A DNA stretch of 64,000 nucleotides. Source: Anisodus tanguticus (lineage: Eukaryota; Streptophyta; Magnoliopsida; Solanales; Solanaceae). The stretch is from contig CM067557.1 of assembly GCA_034509755.1 (NCBI GenBank), positions 12,314,001 to 12,378,000 on the forward strand, read 5' to 3'. Position numbers and translations under genes: made by a program. Below are positions 45,251 to 58,088 of the stretch, piece by piece; positions within the stretch are counted from its first letter, which is position 1, and every line of letters begins with the position of its first letter. The notes under the pieces are model-generated. The model saw nothing but the letters and a program-made list of their open reading frames with translations. It was not told the DNA's origin and searched no databases.

Positions 45251-45648
45251 AAGTTATATTCTCTACAATTTTTCTCAGCAGTTATACACTAATTATATCT
45301 TAAGCTTTAGTTTGCAGGAGTTTTTAATTTGCAGGAACTTCATCACAACGTGGAACTATCTCTTACGGCGAACCGAGGCAAATTGGTCAACGACCTACTT
45401 CGAACGTCGATCCGCCCTTTCCCAATAGTTTTGTCACATCTGCGACCAGTGTCATCATAACTCGACACTGGGGCAATATTTCTTGAATCCGCACCAACTT
45501 TTTCAATATCATCTCCCTTGAAATTCTATTTCTACCATGCATACCTAATCTTCCCCCAAGTCCTGCTGATCAGGACAAAATTGGCTACTCAGTCAACTTC
45601 TTTGGCCGAAAACTCTTTCATCATCTCCGGCCAAAGAGGGGCATCAGT

Positions 45649-48600
45649 TGACACCCAATTTTGTCCCGTCTTTTCCAATTTATTTGCAATTTTTAATATT
45701 TTTAACACTTCAAAACAATTTTAATCTATATACATACATGCGTATATATATATATATATTATTATTCTCTTATTATTATTATTATTGGCATTTTTTACTA
45801 TCATTTGCATTTTTATCATAATCATAAGTTTTATCCGAAAATTCTATGTTATTTTATTCTCGCAAAATTGCATCGCATTTCCATTTTTTATTAAGCATTA
45901 AACATTTCACAAATATTATATTTTTATTATTATCACATCGTTATGTTATTTTAAATAATTCACATCTTTTATAAAATAAAAATAATTTTTTTAATGTTAA
46001 ACCCCTTTTATTTTTTATTTTCTTTAAACCCAAAACAATTTCTAACCCATTTTTATTTTCCCAACCCAATACAAATTCCCCCAACCAAATCCCAAAAGCC
46101 CAACTCCTTTTTTTTAATTCCCCATCGTCAGCCCAAACCAACCCGAGCCCAAATTCCCCTTAAAACCCCCACATCCGTCGGCCCAATTCAGCCTACCCGA
46201 AAACCCGACCCACATCCCTTTCTTAAAAACCAACCCCCAAAACCCAAAAAATCAAAAAAAGAAAACCTAAACCCTAAAGGCTCCCAACCGGCCGCCACCC
46301 TACCCCGACACCACCCATACCCTATCTCCTCAAATCCGCCCCAAAAATCAGTTTTTGTCCCCCTCTTTATTTTGAATTTCGAATTCGTTTTTTTTATAAT
46401 GGGGGATGAACGTTGGGGGAGTATCTATAAAAAACCCCTTTGCTCACTGTTTTGGGGGGTCGGATCTTAGGTTTTTGGTCGATTTTAGGTCCGAAAAATT
46501 TATGTTTATGAGTCCGAAATTTTCTTAAAGGTTTTGCTTTGTACTTTGTTTTGTGTTCTTCACTATTGGGTAGATTCCGGATTTCAAAAATCCAAAATCT
46601 ACTTAAAGAGTGTTTGTTCTTGCATGTGTTCATCAACTCAAAGATTCCAAAAAATAGGTCAAAATTATTGTTTTTTTTGTGCTGAAGAATCTGGAATTTT
46701 TGCTATTTTCCACTGTTTTTGGTTTCGGTTCGGGTCACTGCCGGGTCGGTTCGGGTCATTCCGGGTCAGGTAAGAACTATTTTTGTTGCTGTTGTTATTA
46801 TTGGTTATCTGAAATTGATGGAATTATTTAATGTCGGGTTGAATCTCCAATTCGGGTCGACCCGATTTGGATTTTCCAGATTTCTTGCATTGTCGTTGTT
46901 GTTATTATTGATTATCTGAAATTGATGGAATTATTTGATGTCAGGTTGAATCTCCAATTCGGGTCGGGTCACTGACCCGGGTCGGGTCGACCCGGTTTGG
47001 ATTTTCCAGATTTCTTGCATTGTTGCTGTTGTTTATTATTGGTTATCTGAAATTGATGGAATTATTTGATGTCGGGTTGAATCTCCAATTCGGGTCGGGT
47101 CACTGACCCGGGTCGGGTATTATTTCCAGAATTCTTGCAATTCATATTTCTGTATGTTGGTTATCTGAAATTAGCGAAAAGATTTGATTTCGGGTTGAGT
47201 ATCTGATTTGGGTCCGGTCACTGACCCGGGTCGGGTATTATTTCCAGAATTCTTGCATTTCATATTTTGTATGTTGGTTATCTGAAATTGGTGAAAATAT
47301 TCGATTTCAAATTTGACACATGATTCGGGTCGGGTCGATCCGGTTTGGATAATTTCCTGAATTCTTGCATTTTTTTAGCTATTGTTGGTTATCTGAAAAA
47401 TCTGAATTTTTTATTCCAATTCTGGTCACTATTCCGGGTCTGTTTTCAGAATTAATTCACTGTTCATAATCCGGGTCTGATTTTTTATAAATACTTCTTA
47501 ATCCTGTTTCGGTTCTAAAATTTCAGAATTCGGGTTGGATATTTTAATTGCTCACTTCTCATTTCTTTGGCACTGTTATTATCGATTGAACTAATACCGC
47601 ATTTAGGCCGATGAAATTGAATTCGAGGCCGCACTTTATTTTCATTTCTCTGTTTTCAGTTTACTGTTTTAAACATCCATGCAACGGATATTTACTGTTT
47701 TACTGTTTTGAACAAATACCGCGTACGTTCGGACCTTTGTTTTTGTTTCGCTTCTTTGCTGGTTTCGATTCTTGTTTTACCGTTTTTACATTTTTAAACT
47801 AAACACCGCATCTTTTCGGAAATTGCCTCTGTTTTTTCTACTTACTGCCTTCTGCTTACTGCTTACTGCTTTGATTTAATTTTACTAATTTGAACACGAT
47901 ACTACACTGGCCGATGAAAAATATCCGTCGATTTTGAGGCCTCTACAGTCGTAAAGACGAAAATATAACTTCTGGGCAAGGATGAGGCTTAAACCTTTTT
48001 TCATCCGAGATCAACATGTTTAGTAGGCGAGGTGACTTATATATTCGCAGCCACGACGTGATCATAGTGATATTTTCTTTTTCATCCGAGAGACCAATAC
48101 GTTTAGTAGGCGAGGCAATCAAAATAACCACTCAGTCATATGTTTGCAGCCACGGCGTGATTGGAATGGTCTTTTCAAAATTTAAGTCTGAGTCTTCCGT
48201 GACCAAAACACTCACTGTTTTGGTTACGGATCCGAAGTTATCTGTTTTTTTAACTGTTTCTAACCGTTTGTTCTTGACAGCTTGCAAGGAACAAAGTCAA
48301 TGAAGGCATATATTTCTCGGAGTTTATCTATTTTGTTGTTTTACTTTCTTTAATTCAGCTTTTATCCTGCTCTGTATTGTAATATTATTTACCGCACTTA
48401 TGTAATTATTGAAATGCTTAGAATAGGTAGACTTAGAATTAATTCATAGGATAGTCTAAGATTGAAAACCCGTCGCTAGCTTATTTACTTGTAGGCTCGG
48501 TTAATTCAAACTTAGAAACCCTCCGCTAGTTTATTTATTTTTAGGCTCGTCATGCATATTTAAAATTTTTCAAAACAAACTTTGATCATCTTCTATTCAT

Positions 48601-49061
48601 TTTATTAATTGTACAACTAAAAATGATTTTCAAAAATTACTCCTTTGGCATTACAAATTAATTGCTTTTCTCCTTATTATTGTCACAACTGCATACATGT
48701 ACAAATGCATCTCTTTCATTAATTATTTGCAAACATCTTTTTAACTTCATACTTTAAACATGCATTTTTTTTACTATAATATTAACCGGAGTTTGACCGG
48801 ATAACCGCAAGTTAGCGGATCTTAAAGGATGCCTAACCCCTTCCCTTTAGGATAATAAAGAACTCTTACCTAGAATCTCACTAGTTTCGCAGACCTTAAA
48901 ATTGGAGTTACATTGCAGCATTTAGTTTAATATTTAGGTGTCCTAATTCACCGTAAAAAATAATTAGGTGGCGACTCCTCAATCCTTAATTAATTTACTC
49001 AGGAATCACCGGATACGTTGTGTTCCGCTTTAACCCCGCGGGTCGAAAATCGGGCGCGACA
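45649..49061 (+). repeat. Element C right LTR
   Basis: 3413 bp. Its start TGACACCCAATTTTG follows the purine tract. At 46424-46434 TCTATAAAAAAC is a good TATA box. From about 46730 to 47400 there are repeats of ATCTGAAATTGATGGAATTA and GGGTCACTGACCCGGGTCGG, the latter palindromic. Ends GGGCGCGACA. Confidence 0.88.
46424..46434 (+). promoter_or_regulatory. Putative TATA box of element C LTR
   Basis: TCTATAAAAAA within the right LTR, in the position expected for the end of U3. The left LTR has lost this part, so element C probably cannot start its own full-length transcript. Confidence 0.5.
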
Positions 49062-50080
49062 ACCGCCTCCAATTCAGATGGATCCAACTCATAGGCAACC
49101 TTGCCTATCCTACGAATGACCTGGTAAGGCCCGATGTACCTTGGGCTAAGCTTCCCTTTCTTGCCAAACCTCATCACACCCTTCATGGGTGACACCTTTA
49201 GGAACACCCAATCATCAACCTGAAACTCTAAGTGTCGACGTCGATTATCAGCATATGACCTCTGTCGACTCTGTGCTGCTAATAATCTCTCCTGAATGAG
49301 CTTCACCTTATCCATAGCTTGTTGAACCATGTCTGGGCCGATCAACTTAGTCTCACCTACATCAAACCAACCAATAGGTGACCTGCACTTCCTCCCGTAT
49401 AAGGCCTCGTACGGTGCCATCTGGATGCTAGAATGGTAGCTATAGTTATAGGCAAACTCAATGAGTGGTAAATGATCCTCCCAACTACCTCCGAAGTTAA
49501 TAATACAGGCTCTCAGCATATCCTCTAATGTCTGGATTGTACGCTCTGCCTGCCCATTCGTCTGAGGATGAAATGATGTGCTGAGACTCACTTGTGTCCC
49601 CAATCCCTTCTGGAATGATCTCCAGAAGTTAGCTGTAAACTGAGCTCCTCGGTCTGATATAATAGATGTGGGAACCCCGTGCAGTCTCACTAATTCCCTG
49701 ATGTACAGCCTAGCTTAGTCCTCAGCTGAGTAAGTAGTCCTTGCTTGAAGAAAATGGGCTGATTTCGTCAGCCTATCCACAATAACCCATATGGAATCAC
49801 ACTTCCGCTGAGTGCGAGGTAAGCCTGTAATGAAGTCCATATTGATCACTTCCCCCTTCCAAGTCGGGATCTCGATCTCCTATAATAATCCACCAGGTTT
49901 CTGATGCTCAATCTTAACTTGCTGACAATTTGGGCACTGGGCAACAAATTCTGCTATGTCTCTTTTCATGTCATCTAAGGTCATGGTACATCTTCGTCGA
50001 CCCTGGATAAATGGAATAACGGGCATTGTGTGCCTCTCCCATAACCTGCTGTCGTTGCGCTGCAACATCAGGTACACATA
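49062..50080 (-). pseudogene. Gypsy B integrase, C-terminally truncated
   Basis: Reading leftwards: the zinc-finger end AEFVAQCPNCQQVKIEHQ (about 49965-49905), then a core with DFITGLPRTQRKCDSIWVIVDRLTK (about 49840-49765), then HGVPTSIISDRGAQF (49682-49638) and FHPQTNGQAERTIQT (49575-49530). All three catalytic acidic residues (D, D, E) are present. The C-terminal part KLSPRYIGPYQVIRRIGKVAYEL (about 49155-49085) is cut by element C at 49061. A stop near 49880 and another near 49715 break the frame. Confidence 0.85.
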
Positions 50081-50090
50081 ACCTGCCCTC

Positions 50091-51764
50091 CTACCTCAGC
50101 ACATCATCAAGTGTAACCTCAAATAAAGTCTTTCCCTTTCGGAGAGCTGCATCTCTATACCAGGCCAGAACATGATCCTCATACTGACGTTTCTTTACCT
50201 CTTCCACGATAGAGGACTCAGCAACATCCCGAATAAGAACCCCGATATCTCCCGAATCCGCCAACCGGACTCCAAGACTAGCTAGCTTGTGTATCTCACG
50301 AACCATCTCCCTTCTGTCTGACTGCACATCCGTCAAGCTACCCATGGATCTACGGCTAAGAGCATCTGCCACAACATTGGCTTTCCCCGGGTGGTACAAG
50401 ATATCAACATCATAGTCCTTTAGCAACTCTAACCACCGCCTCTGCCGTAGGTTCAACTCCTTCTGCTTAAAGATATATTGGAGACTCTTGTGATCCGTAT
50501 AAATATCAACATCAATCCCATACAAATAATGTCTCCAAATCTTCAGGGCATGAATCACCGTTGCTAGCTCCAAATCATGAGTAGGATAATTCTTTTCATG
50601 CTTTCTGAGCTATTGGGAGGCATAAGCCATAACATTGCCATGCTGCATCAACACACAACCTAGCCCAATACCTGAAGCATCACAATAGATGACATAACCA
50701 TCCGGTCCCTCGGGAAGAGTCAGAACTGGAGCCGTAGTCAACTTATCCTTCAACAACTGGAAACTGTGCTCACAAGCATCCTTCCACTGAAACTTAGCTG
50801 CCTTCTGGGTTAGCCTAGTCAAAGGCGCTGAGATCGAGGCAAACTTCTCCACAAACCTTCTGGTAATACCCTGCTAGCCCCGGAAAACTACGTACCTCGG
50901 TAGGTGTCGTAGGTCTGGGCCAAGTCTTCACCGCCTCAATCTTCGTGTATCCACCCGAATACCATCAGCCCCGATAATATGCCCCAAGAATGCCACCGAA
51001 GTCAACCAGAACTCACACTTGGAAAACTTGGCATACAACTGCTGGTGCTGGAGGACCCTAAGTACCGTCCTCAAATAGTCTGCATGCTCCTGCTCTGAAC
51101 GGGAATAAACTAGGATATCATCAATGAATACAATGACGAACATGTCTAGGAATGGCCTGAATACCCGGTTCATCAAATCCATAAACACTGCTGGAGCATT
51201 GGTCAGTCCAAAAGACATCACCCTAAACTCATAATGTCCATATCGGGTTCTGAATGTTGTCTTTGGAATATATGTCTCCCTTACCCGCACCTGATGATAA
51301 CCTGACCGCAAGTCTATCTTCGAGAAGCACTTAGCACCCTACAACTGGTCAAATAAATCATCAATCCTGGGAAGGGGGTACATGTTCTTGATGGTTACCT
51401 TGTTCAGCTGCCTATAATCAATACACATCCGCAGCGATCCATCTATCTTCCTCACAAATAACACTGGTGCTCCCCATGGAGATGTACTTGGCCTAATAAA
51501 GCCTTTCTCCAACAAGTCTCTCAGCTGCTCCTTCAACTCCTTCAGCTCTGCAGGTGCCATTCTATTAGGAGGAATGGATATAGGTTGGGTACCTGGCAAT
51601 ACATCTACACTGAAATCTATCTCCCGCTCTGGAGGGAGACCTGGAAAAGCATCTGAGAATACATCTGGAAACTCACTAACTACCGGAACTGACTGAAGAG
51701 CCGGTACCTCCGCTTCTGTATCATGCACCCGAACCAAATGATAGATACAACCTTTTCTGACCAT
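50091..51764 (-). pseudogene. Gypsy B reverse transcriptase and RNase H
   Basis: RT reads leftwards. LPPEREIDFSVDVLPGTQPI and KGFIRPSTSPWGAPVLFVRKIDGSLRMCIDYRQLNK lie at 51640-51390. A stop at 51338 is followed by GYHQVRVRE, FGLTNAPAVFMDLMN and VFIDDILVYS, with the catalytic FIDD at about 51128-51117. RNase H follows with PVLTLPEGPDGYVIYCDASG (50720-50665), MAYASQ, a stop at 50609-50611, then YLYGIDVDIYTDHKSLQYIF and the closing HPGKANVVADALSRRSM (about 50400-50345). RT and RNase H active-site residues look intact; only stops and short frame breaks disable the protein. Confidence 0.88.
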
Positions 51765-51824
51765 CTTCCTTGCCTTGAGGTATGAAATAAACTTACCCCT
51801 CGGCGATGCTGCATTCCCTTTCCA

Positions 51825-52502
51825 TTATATAACTGGCTCGTCTGGAAACTGAAATCGAACCAACTTCTTCCTACAATCAACGTTGGCAAAACAAGAAGCC
51901 AACCAATCCATACCCATAATGACATCAAAGTCGGTCATATCCAACTCTATCAAATCTGCTAAGGTATGATGGCTATATATCACCACCGAACAATTTTTAT
52001 ACACACGCTCGGCTATAACCGAATCTCCTACCGGTGTAGCTACCTCAAATGGTTCTATCGGCTCAGGTTCTATCCCTATTCTATTAGCAACAAGAGGGGA
52101 TATGTAGGACAAGGTGGAACCTGGATCTATCAAAGCATATACATCACAGACGAAGACCGATAGTATACCTGTAACAACATCTGGTGACGCCTCCTGATCA
52201 CGTCTACTGGCCAAAGCATATATGCGGTTCGAAGGACCGCCGGAACTAGAAACTCTGCCACGACCTCTACCACGGCCTGCTGGCGTCTGAATACCCCACC
52301 CGGTGGGGCGCATAGCTATAAATGACGATGAACCAACACCCGACCCCGTAGGCCGAGCCATCCCACCTGAACCACCCATGTTGGGACACTCTCTCATCAT
52401 ATGGCCCTGACGGCCGCAAGAGAAGCAAGCACCTGTGGTCGAACGACATTCCCCAATATGAAACTTACCACACTGAGAGCACCGAGGATAAGATGGCCTC
52501 AA
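51825..52502 (-). pseudogene. Gypsy B nucleocapsid and protease
   Basis: A 225-residue open frame. A zinc knuckle of CX2CX4HX4C form occupies residues 26-39 (CFSCGRQGHMMREC), preceded by a second cysteine/histidine cluster at residues 8-19. The aspartic protease begins RIYAL, with the catalytic motif LIDPGSTLSYIS (DPGS in place of DSGS, normal for this chromovirus group) and the closing FDVIMGMDWLA. The frame ends near the start of the connection to RT. Confidence 0.85.
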
Positions 52503-53589
52503 CTGACTAGAGCCCCTGTTCCTCTGAGAACCTGAAGCCGTGGAGCTCTGTCTGGCTTCTGAATACCCGAGGCGGTCGAACCTCCTGCCCGTAGACTATA
52601 GAGGAGCACTCGTGCTGGTTGAGATGAATATCTGACCTGCTGCTGGAACTGTTTGCCTCGAGACTCACCGGAATAAGCTGCCGACCTAGCCTTCTTATGC
52701 TGGTCCATGTCATGACCTCTGTCTGGCTGTCGCCCTCTATGTCGGTCGTCAACCCCCTGTGCGTATGCCTGGATACGAGCAATATCCATACCTGGCTGAA
52801 GAGCCACCGCCATACAACCATCGATCAGATAATGTTCCAGCCCTTCACAAACCGATGCACCCGGTCTGCCATATCTGCTACAATAGTGGGTGCGTATCTG
52901 GCCAATAAATCAAACTCCAGGCTATACTCACGAATGGTCCTGCCACTCTGCCTCAACTGTAAGAATCTGTCCATTCTAGCTCTCCTCATCTCTGGAGGCG
53001 AGAAGTGACCAAGGAAGGCCTCTGTAAGCTCCTCCCATGTAGCTGGAGAAACATCCTCTCCCCTGGACAACTCCTAAGACTCATACCAGTTTGTGGCTAT
53101 ATCCCGCATCCTATACGAAGCCAACTCCACAGACTCAGTCTCCGAAGCCCTGATTACCCTCAAGGTACGCTGCATCTGTTGGATAAACTCCTGCGGGTCA
53201 TCCTCGAGCCTTGACCGAAAAACTCTGGTGGACTACAACTCAAGAAATCACAGACCCTCAAACTATCTGCTCTGGGGCCAACTCCCCGTTCCCCTGTCTA
53301 TAAGTCCGCCCCCGCCACTAACCTAGTCGGCGGTACCGCACCGCATCTCTCATGGCTCTGTCCTCTGCCCCCGGCTGAGGAGCTGGAGGCTCAGGTGCTG
53401 GGCCTCGGAAACTGGTTATGTTGCCCCATGAACTGGAGCCTCTGGTGGTGGCGACGAAGAAGAGCTCGCCGACTGGGGCACAGTCTCCGGCATAGACTGA
53501 GTACGGGACCTGGTAACTCTCTGAATCCGACTAGTATCTCCCGCTGTAGACTTGCCCTTCTGGGCTGCTATCGCCTTCTTCGGAGGCAT
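52503..53589 (-). pseudogene. Gypsy B gag capsid part (broken)
   Basis: Start MPPKKAIAAQKGKS at 53589 with a basic, Ser/Pro-rich N-terminus. The capsid core WEELTEAFLGHFSPPEMRRARMDRFLQLRQSGRTIREYSLEFDLLARYAP lies in an 81-residue frame (53070-52825). It continues in shifted frames with DIARIQAYAQGVDDRHRGRQ to about 52700. Several frameshifts separate the pieces. Confidence 0.8.
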
Positions 53590-53795
53590 AGCTGTAAACA
53601 TAGTAAGTCGTCAGAAAGGGATTATCCTAATAACATAGCTCTATTGCACGATCTAAGAGATGAAAGAATAGAAACCAATCCTAAATGCCCTGCAGCCTCC
53701 TGCGTATAAGTATGGTGCACAACATACCCATACGCAAGACTCTACTAGACACGGTCTGTAGACATTTCGAGGACTAACTGCTCTGATACCACTTT

Positions 53796-56613
53796 TGTCA
53801 CGACCCGACCCGACGGGCAGCGACTAACCGCCCTAATGACGTCATTATCCTGACTTGTCACACATAATCCAACTAACACCTAATGAGTCTGAAATCCGGC
53901 AGCATAACGCTGCAATAACAACATATATCAGGGTAGGCAAGCCGACAAGGCTGCCTTTACCCCCGAATGTACCTGCCTCCTGAGGAGTCACAACTAGCCA
54001 ACATAATACAACAGGCAAGCCGACAAGGCTGCCACTAGATAATATCATATATACACGGGGACACCCCAACACAGAGTACAATAGCATGACTGACCAAAAC
54101 AGAGTTATAACCCTTACATAAGTACAACCCACAACTGTCTACAGACCTCTATAAGAAGGACAACGACATATGACGGGACAGGGCCCCGTCGTGCCCCTAA
54201 ATATACATAAATCAAAATTATAGGGTTCCGTACAAAAATGGTAAAGCTCTAGATCAAAGGAGCTTTCCAAACAGCTGCGCAGAAACCTAAACTGGAGGGT
54301 CACCAAACTGAGCACATGTACCTGCGGGCATGAACGCAAATTTCCCGAGGAAAGGGGATCAGTACGAAATAATGTACTGAGTATGTAAACATGAAATACT
54401 GCAAATGAAATCATAAGTAGCCAATGGATAACAAGAGGTCAGTATAAAAAGCAAGATCCAAATCTAACTGTGCCATAAACAATAAAAGTCAGTTGTGCCT
54501 TATAAAAATGAGAGTCAAGTCAAGAAAACATGAATGCATGTCCATATACATATATATACATGTAACGTAACCCGGCCCACTAATGCGGGACTCGGTGGAA
54601 TCATATCATAACCCGGCCCATATTGGGACTCGGTGAAGTCATATCATAACCCGACCCATGTTGGGACTCGGTAAAATCATATCATAACCCGGCCCATGCT
54701 GGGACTCGGTAAAGTCATATCATAACCCGGCCTATGCTGGGACTCGGTAAAGTCATATCTCATCTATGGATCTATCCTACGTAACCCGACCCTCTAGTGA
54801 GGGACTCGGTGAAAAATGCAAGGCTGTGCACGAACATAACCCGGCCCGGGACTCGGTGAAGTGAAGTAATAACACTTAGCACGAGTAGATTTCATGAGTA
54901 ACCATATGCAATCAAATTTTTCATTTGACTCCCGATAAAATCATTATAATAATGTCATAATAAACTCTTTACTGAAAAATCATAGGCACTTCTCATAACT
55001 AACATCGTTAGGAATTAAACTGTATAAGAATCGTGTACGTCCGCCGTACCTTCATTAAATAAAAATCATGCCAAAGAAAGAAGGAATAGTTCACATACCT
55101 CATAGACGAACTAATCAACTCAATATTAGAGTATGTCTCGTTTTAGAACTTCAACCTATAATAATGGTAATACGTTCGTCAATTCTATGATCACTGGCAT
55201 ACTTTATATCGAATAACGACTTCCTATTCTATAAAAATTCGGGCAGCACTTCCCTTGTTTATACATGTTTCCACAACTTTCAAACGAGGCTAATAACATC
55301 AATAACCAATCACCAATTAAGGGCACAACCAAAACAGCAACAAAGGGGATTTACACACCCACTTCTCATGTAAATTTAGCATCTTAATCCATATTAAAAC
55401 AGCCCACAAAAACCGTCCATGTTCCAACAACAACGAGGGTAGAATGTGAAGCCTTTCTACACATTTCTACACCCTTATTCCTTTAGGACTTACATTATCA
55501 ATTACCACACTTAAACATGCATAATGGTAACTAAATTTTCAGCATTATAACACCACAAAACAGTCCCTAAAACAGTCCATATTCATCTCAACATGTCCAA
55601 CGATTTCATGCAAGTTTTTGGCCACGACATGTCATAATTCCATATTTCAATACTTCCATTTAATTAATTTTAAACTTTAATATCAATGTTTTCTTTCAAT
55701 TTCATCATGCAATTAGTGATAATAATACAACAATAACCAACGAATCCAACAATCACCAAAATCTGTCCCAAATCGACAACTAGCCCAAAATTGTCACATA
55801 CATTGCTTAAATTCCAAATTTTCCTTAACACAAATTCATAACATTAATTCTAACAACATGCATTCCAATTAAATTATAGAAAGAAGAATTTTATACCTCA
55901 AATTTCGTCCAAAACAATCCACCATTTTCTACCCACTGCTTGTCCGAAAATCTCCACTGTTTTCGTATTTCTTTCCCTTTTTTTTGTTCACTTCTTCAAC
56001 TTCAATTGACATGCAAGTGTTCTACAATGTTAAGCCATCATCCTTACACGTTTTCTTCCAAAATTTTCTCCCAAAAATTTGAAATTTCTGGTCTAATTTT
56101 CGGTAAGCAGTGGCACGTTTTTGCCACTGTTTTTGGGGTTGTTTTGGCTTCTAATTTTGTGAATAATGTAGTCCAAGAAGAGGAGATAAAAATCTTAAAT
56201 TGGGTATGGGGTTGGGGGTAATTTTCGGCCAGCAAGGGGGTGGGTTTGGAGAAGAGATGTGAGGTTTTGTTTAAAGTTTAGAATGAAAGAGATGAATGTA
56301 GGTTTTAAAATAAAAAAAATTTGAAATTTATTATTTACACCTTGGCCTCCAAGTTCTTCAATTAATAAATCTCAAACCCACTTCTTTTAATTCCCGAGAA
56401 TATCATAAGCCTCGTATCCTCAATGTCATAATTTTATAATACATTATTAACCCATATCGGGACTATACAATTTTTTATAAGTTTCCAACGTCATCCTCAT
56501 TGTGACCAACATCTTTCCGGAATCACATCCTCTTGTATACTAATTTCTAGTATTTGAATCCTATTTCCTTAATTACGTTCTTAATTATCGTCTTAATCTT
56601 ACGAGGTGTAACA
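53796..56613 (-). repeat. Gypsy B 5' LTR
   Basis: 2818 bp; on the minus strand it begins TGTTACACCTCGTAAG and ends GGGTCGGGTCGTGACA. It contains a tandem array near its inner end. No partner LTR remains, so its age cannot be estimated from LTR divergence. Confidence 0.85.
54560..54850 (+). repeat. Tandem repeat in gypsy B LTR, about 40 bp units
   Basis: Five well-preserved and two partial copies of CATAACCCGGCCCATGTTGG plus GACTCGGTAAAGTCATAT, with small substitutions. Confidence 0.9.
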
Positions 56614-57734
56614 TTTATCTTCCCTAGCAGGCTTTGTAACTCCTTCTTTGTTCTGGGTGGTGCTGACTCCATTAATTCCCGAGATTTGTTCTGATCTATC
56701 TCAATACCTTTCTTATGTACCAAAAAGCCAAGGAAGTTGCCATCCGATACTCCGAACATGCACTTAGCTGGATTCATTTTAAGATTATGAATCCTCATTC
56801 TTTTTAGTGCTTGTTCCAGATCGACTAAATGGTATTTGAAGTCCTTAGACTTCACCACCACATCATCAATGTAGACCTCCACAGTCTTACCGATCAAATC
56901 ATGGAAGATGGTGTTTATTGCCCTCTAATAAGTAGCACCAACATTCTTCATACCAAATGGTATAACTAACCACTCGTAAATGCCCAAGGCTCCTAGACAC
57001 CTAAAAGCAGTTTTGTGAATATCCTCATCGGCTACCGCTATTTGATTATAGCCGGAGTATCCATCCATAAATGTCAGCACACTGTTAATGGCCGCCAAAT
57101 CGACTAGCATATCAGTTATAGGCATGACGTACTCATATTTGGGAGTGGATAGATTTAGGTTCCTGTAATCAATACATACCCGAACCTTGTCATTCTTTTT
57201 CTTGACTGGCATAATATTTTCCAACAATTCCATATACCTAGCTGTTCTGATAAACTCGGCTTTCAGCAGTCGTTTAATCTCATATTTATTTTGAGGCATC
57301 AATTGAGGGTGATATCTTCTGGGCGGTTGTTTATGAGGTGTGAAACCCTCCTTAATTGGCAATCTGTGCTCTACCAAAGTACGTGTTAACCCAAGCATCT
57401 CATGATAATATCATGCAAAGCAGTCCTTATACTGCTGTAGAAGAGCCATTATGCTTTGTTTATCCTCCTACTTCAGCAAGCCACTAATATGTGTTAACCG
57501 AGGGACTTCCCCAGTACCCAAGTTGATAACTTCCAAGGGATCCTGAGATTCAAAACAAGTCATAGGCCTTCTTATGGGCGATTCAAGTTCCATCGACAAC
57601 TCAATGTCATCGGCTGCCAGTGTTGGTTCTCCGTCGTAGTCCCCTACCTGTGATGCCTCGGCTATTCTGGCTTTAGAACTTAGAGCAGTCAACCGATGCC
57701 ACATATCACGTATGATTTGGGTCTCCTCAATCAT
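56614..57734 (-). pseudogene. Gypsy A reverse transcriptase (cut by gypsy B)
   Basis: Reading leftwards: a Pro-rich connector (57734-57468), then RTLVEHRLPIKEGF and PPRRYHPQLMPQ (57390-57300), MPVKKKNDKVRVCIDYRNLNLSTPK (about 57215-57140), MDGYSGYNQIAVADEDIHKTAFRC (about 57075-57000) and WLVIPFGMKN. A stop near 56924 is followed by KTVEVYIDDVVVKSKDFKYHL with the catalytic YIDD, then KRMRIHNLKMNPAKCMFGV and ELQSLLGKIN at 56614, where gypsy B is inserted. Wording such as IHKTAFRC and MNPAKCMFGV is typical of the Tat lineage. Confidence 0.88.
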
Positions 57735-58088
57735 TTAACTATTCCAAGGTAAGTCGTGGTTTGGCTAATTATTTTATTTCAAAACCTCGTGGAGTAAGAT
57801 TGCAGTATTCCCAAGATCATTCTTCGTATTGCTCTGCGACAGCTATGGGAGCCACATAGGGTGAATATAAGACAACCGCCAAGTTCTTAACCCCTGCCTG
57901 AAATGGGTTGTCGTCAGCTAGGACAATTTCTATCTTGTCTCCTTCCCAGAAAATGAGTTTTTGGTGCATGGTGGAAGGAAGGCATCAGTTTGCCGTCTAT
58001 CACAAAGAAGGCAGATCTGACCATCTTAAGACCTACGGTGATTTCTACTACTAAGATCCCTAAAGCTTCATAGGCCTCTCCCATAAAG

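Larger units (their letters stand above)
38972..49061 (+). mobile_element. Element C: Ogre/Tat-like LTR element, non-autonomous
   Basis: The left LTR, truncated at its start, is 38972-41033; the full right LTR is 45649-49061 (TGACACCCAATTTTGTCCC to GGGCGCGACA). The primer-binding site TGGCGACTCCGCTGGG lies at about 41036-41051 and the purine tract AAAGAGGGGCATCAG before 45649, so the element is in plus orientation. The internal 4.6 kb has no gag or pol, only tandem arrays. The LTRs differ at few positions, so it is young relative to its neighbours. Its right end interrupts the integrase C-terminus of gypsy B. Confidence 0.85.
49062..56613 (-). mobile_element. Ty3/gypsy retrotransposon B (chromovirus, Tekay/Del-like), truncated
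   Basis: Minus-strand element. The 5' LTR is 53796-56613. The primer-binding site on the minus strand is TGGTATCAGAGCA (complement at 53779-53791), four bases inside the LTR. Gag, protease, RT, RNase H and integrase follow leftwards to 49062, where element C cuts the integrase C-terminus; any chromodomain and the 3' LTR are gone. It is inserted in the reverse transcriptase of gypsy A at 56613. The lineage call rests on the DPGS protease, the Gag start MPPKK and the integrase style. Confidence 0.88.

Noticed and set aside
44166..45292. Several overlapping plus-strand open frames of 100-218 codons (Gln/His/Asn-rich)
   Set aside because: They lie in a tandem array lacking stops in several phases at once; no start context, domain or codon bias supports a protein.
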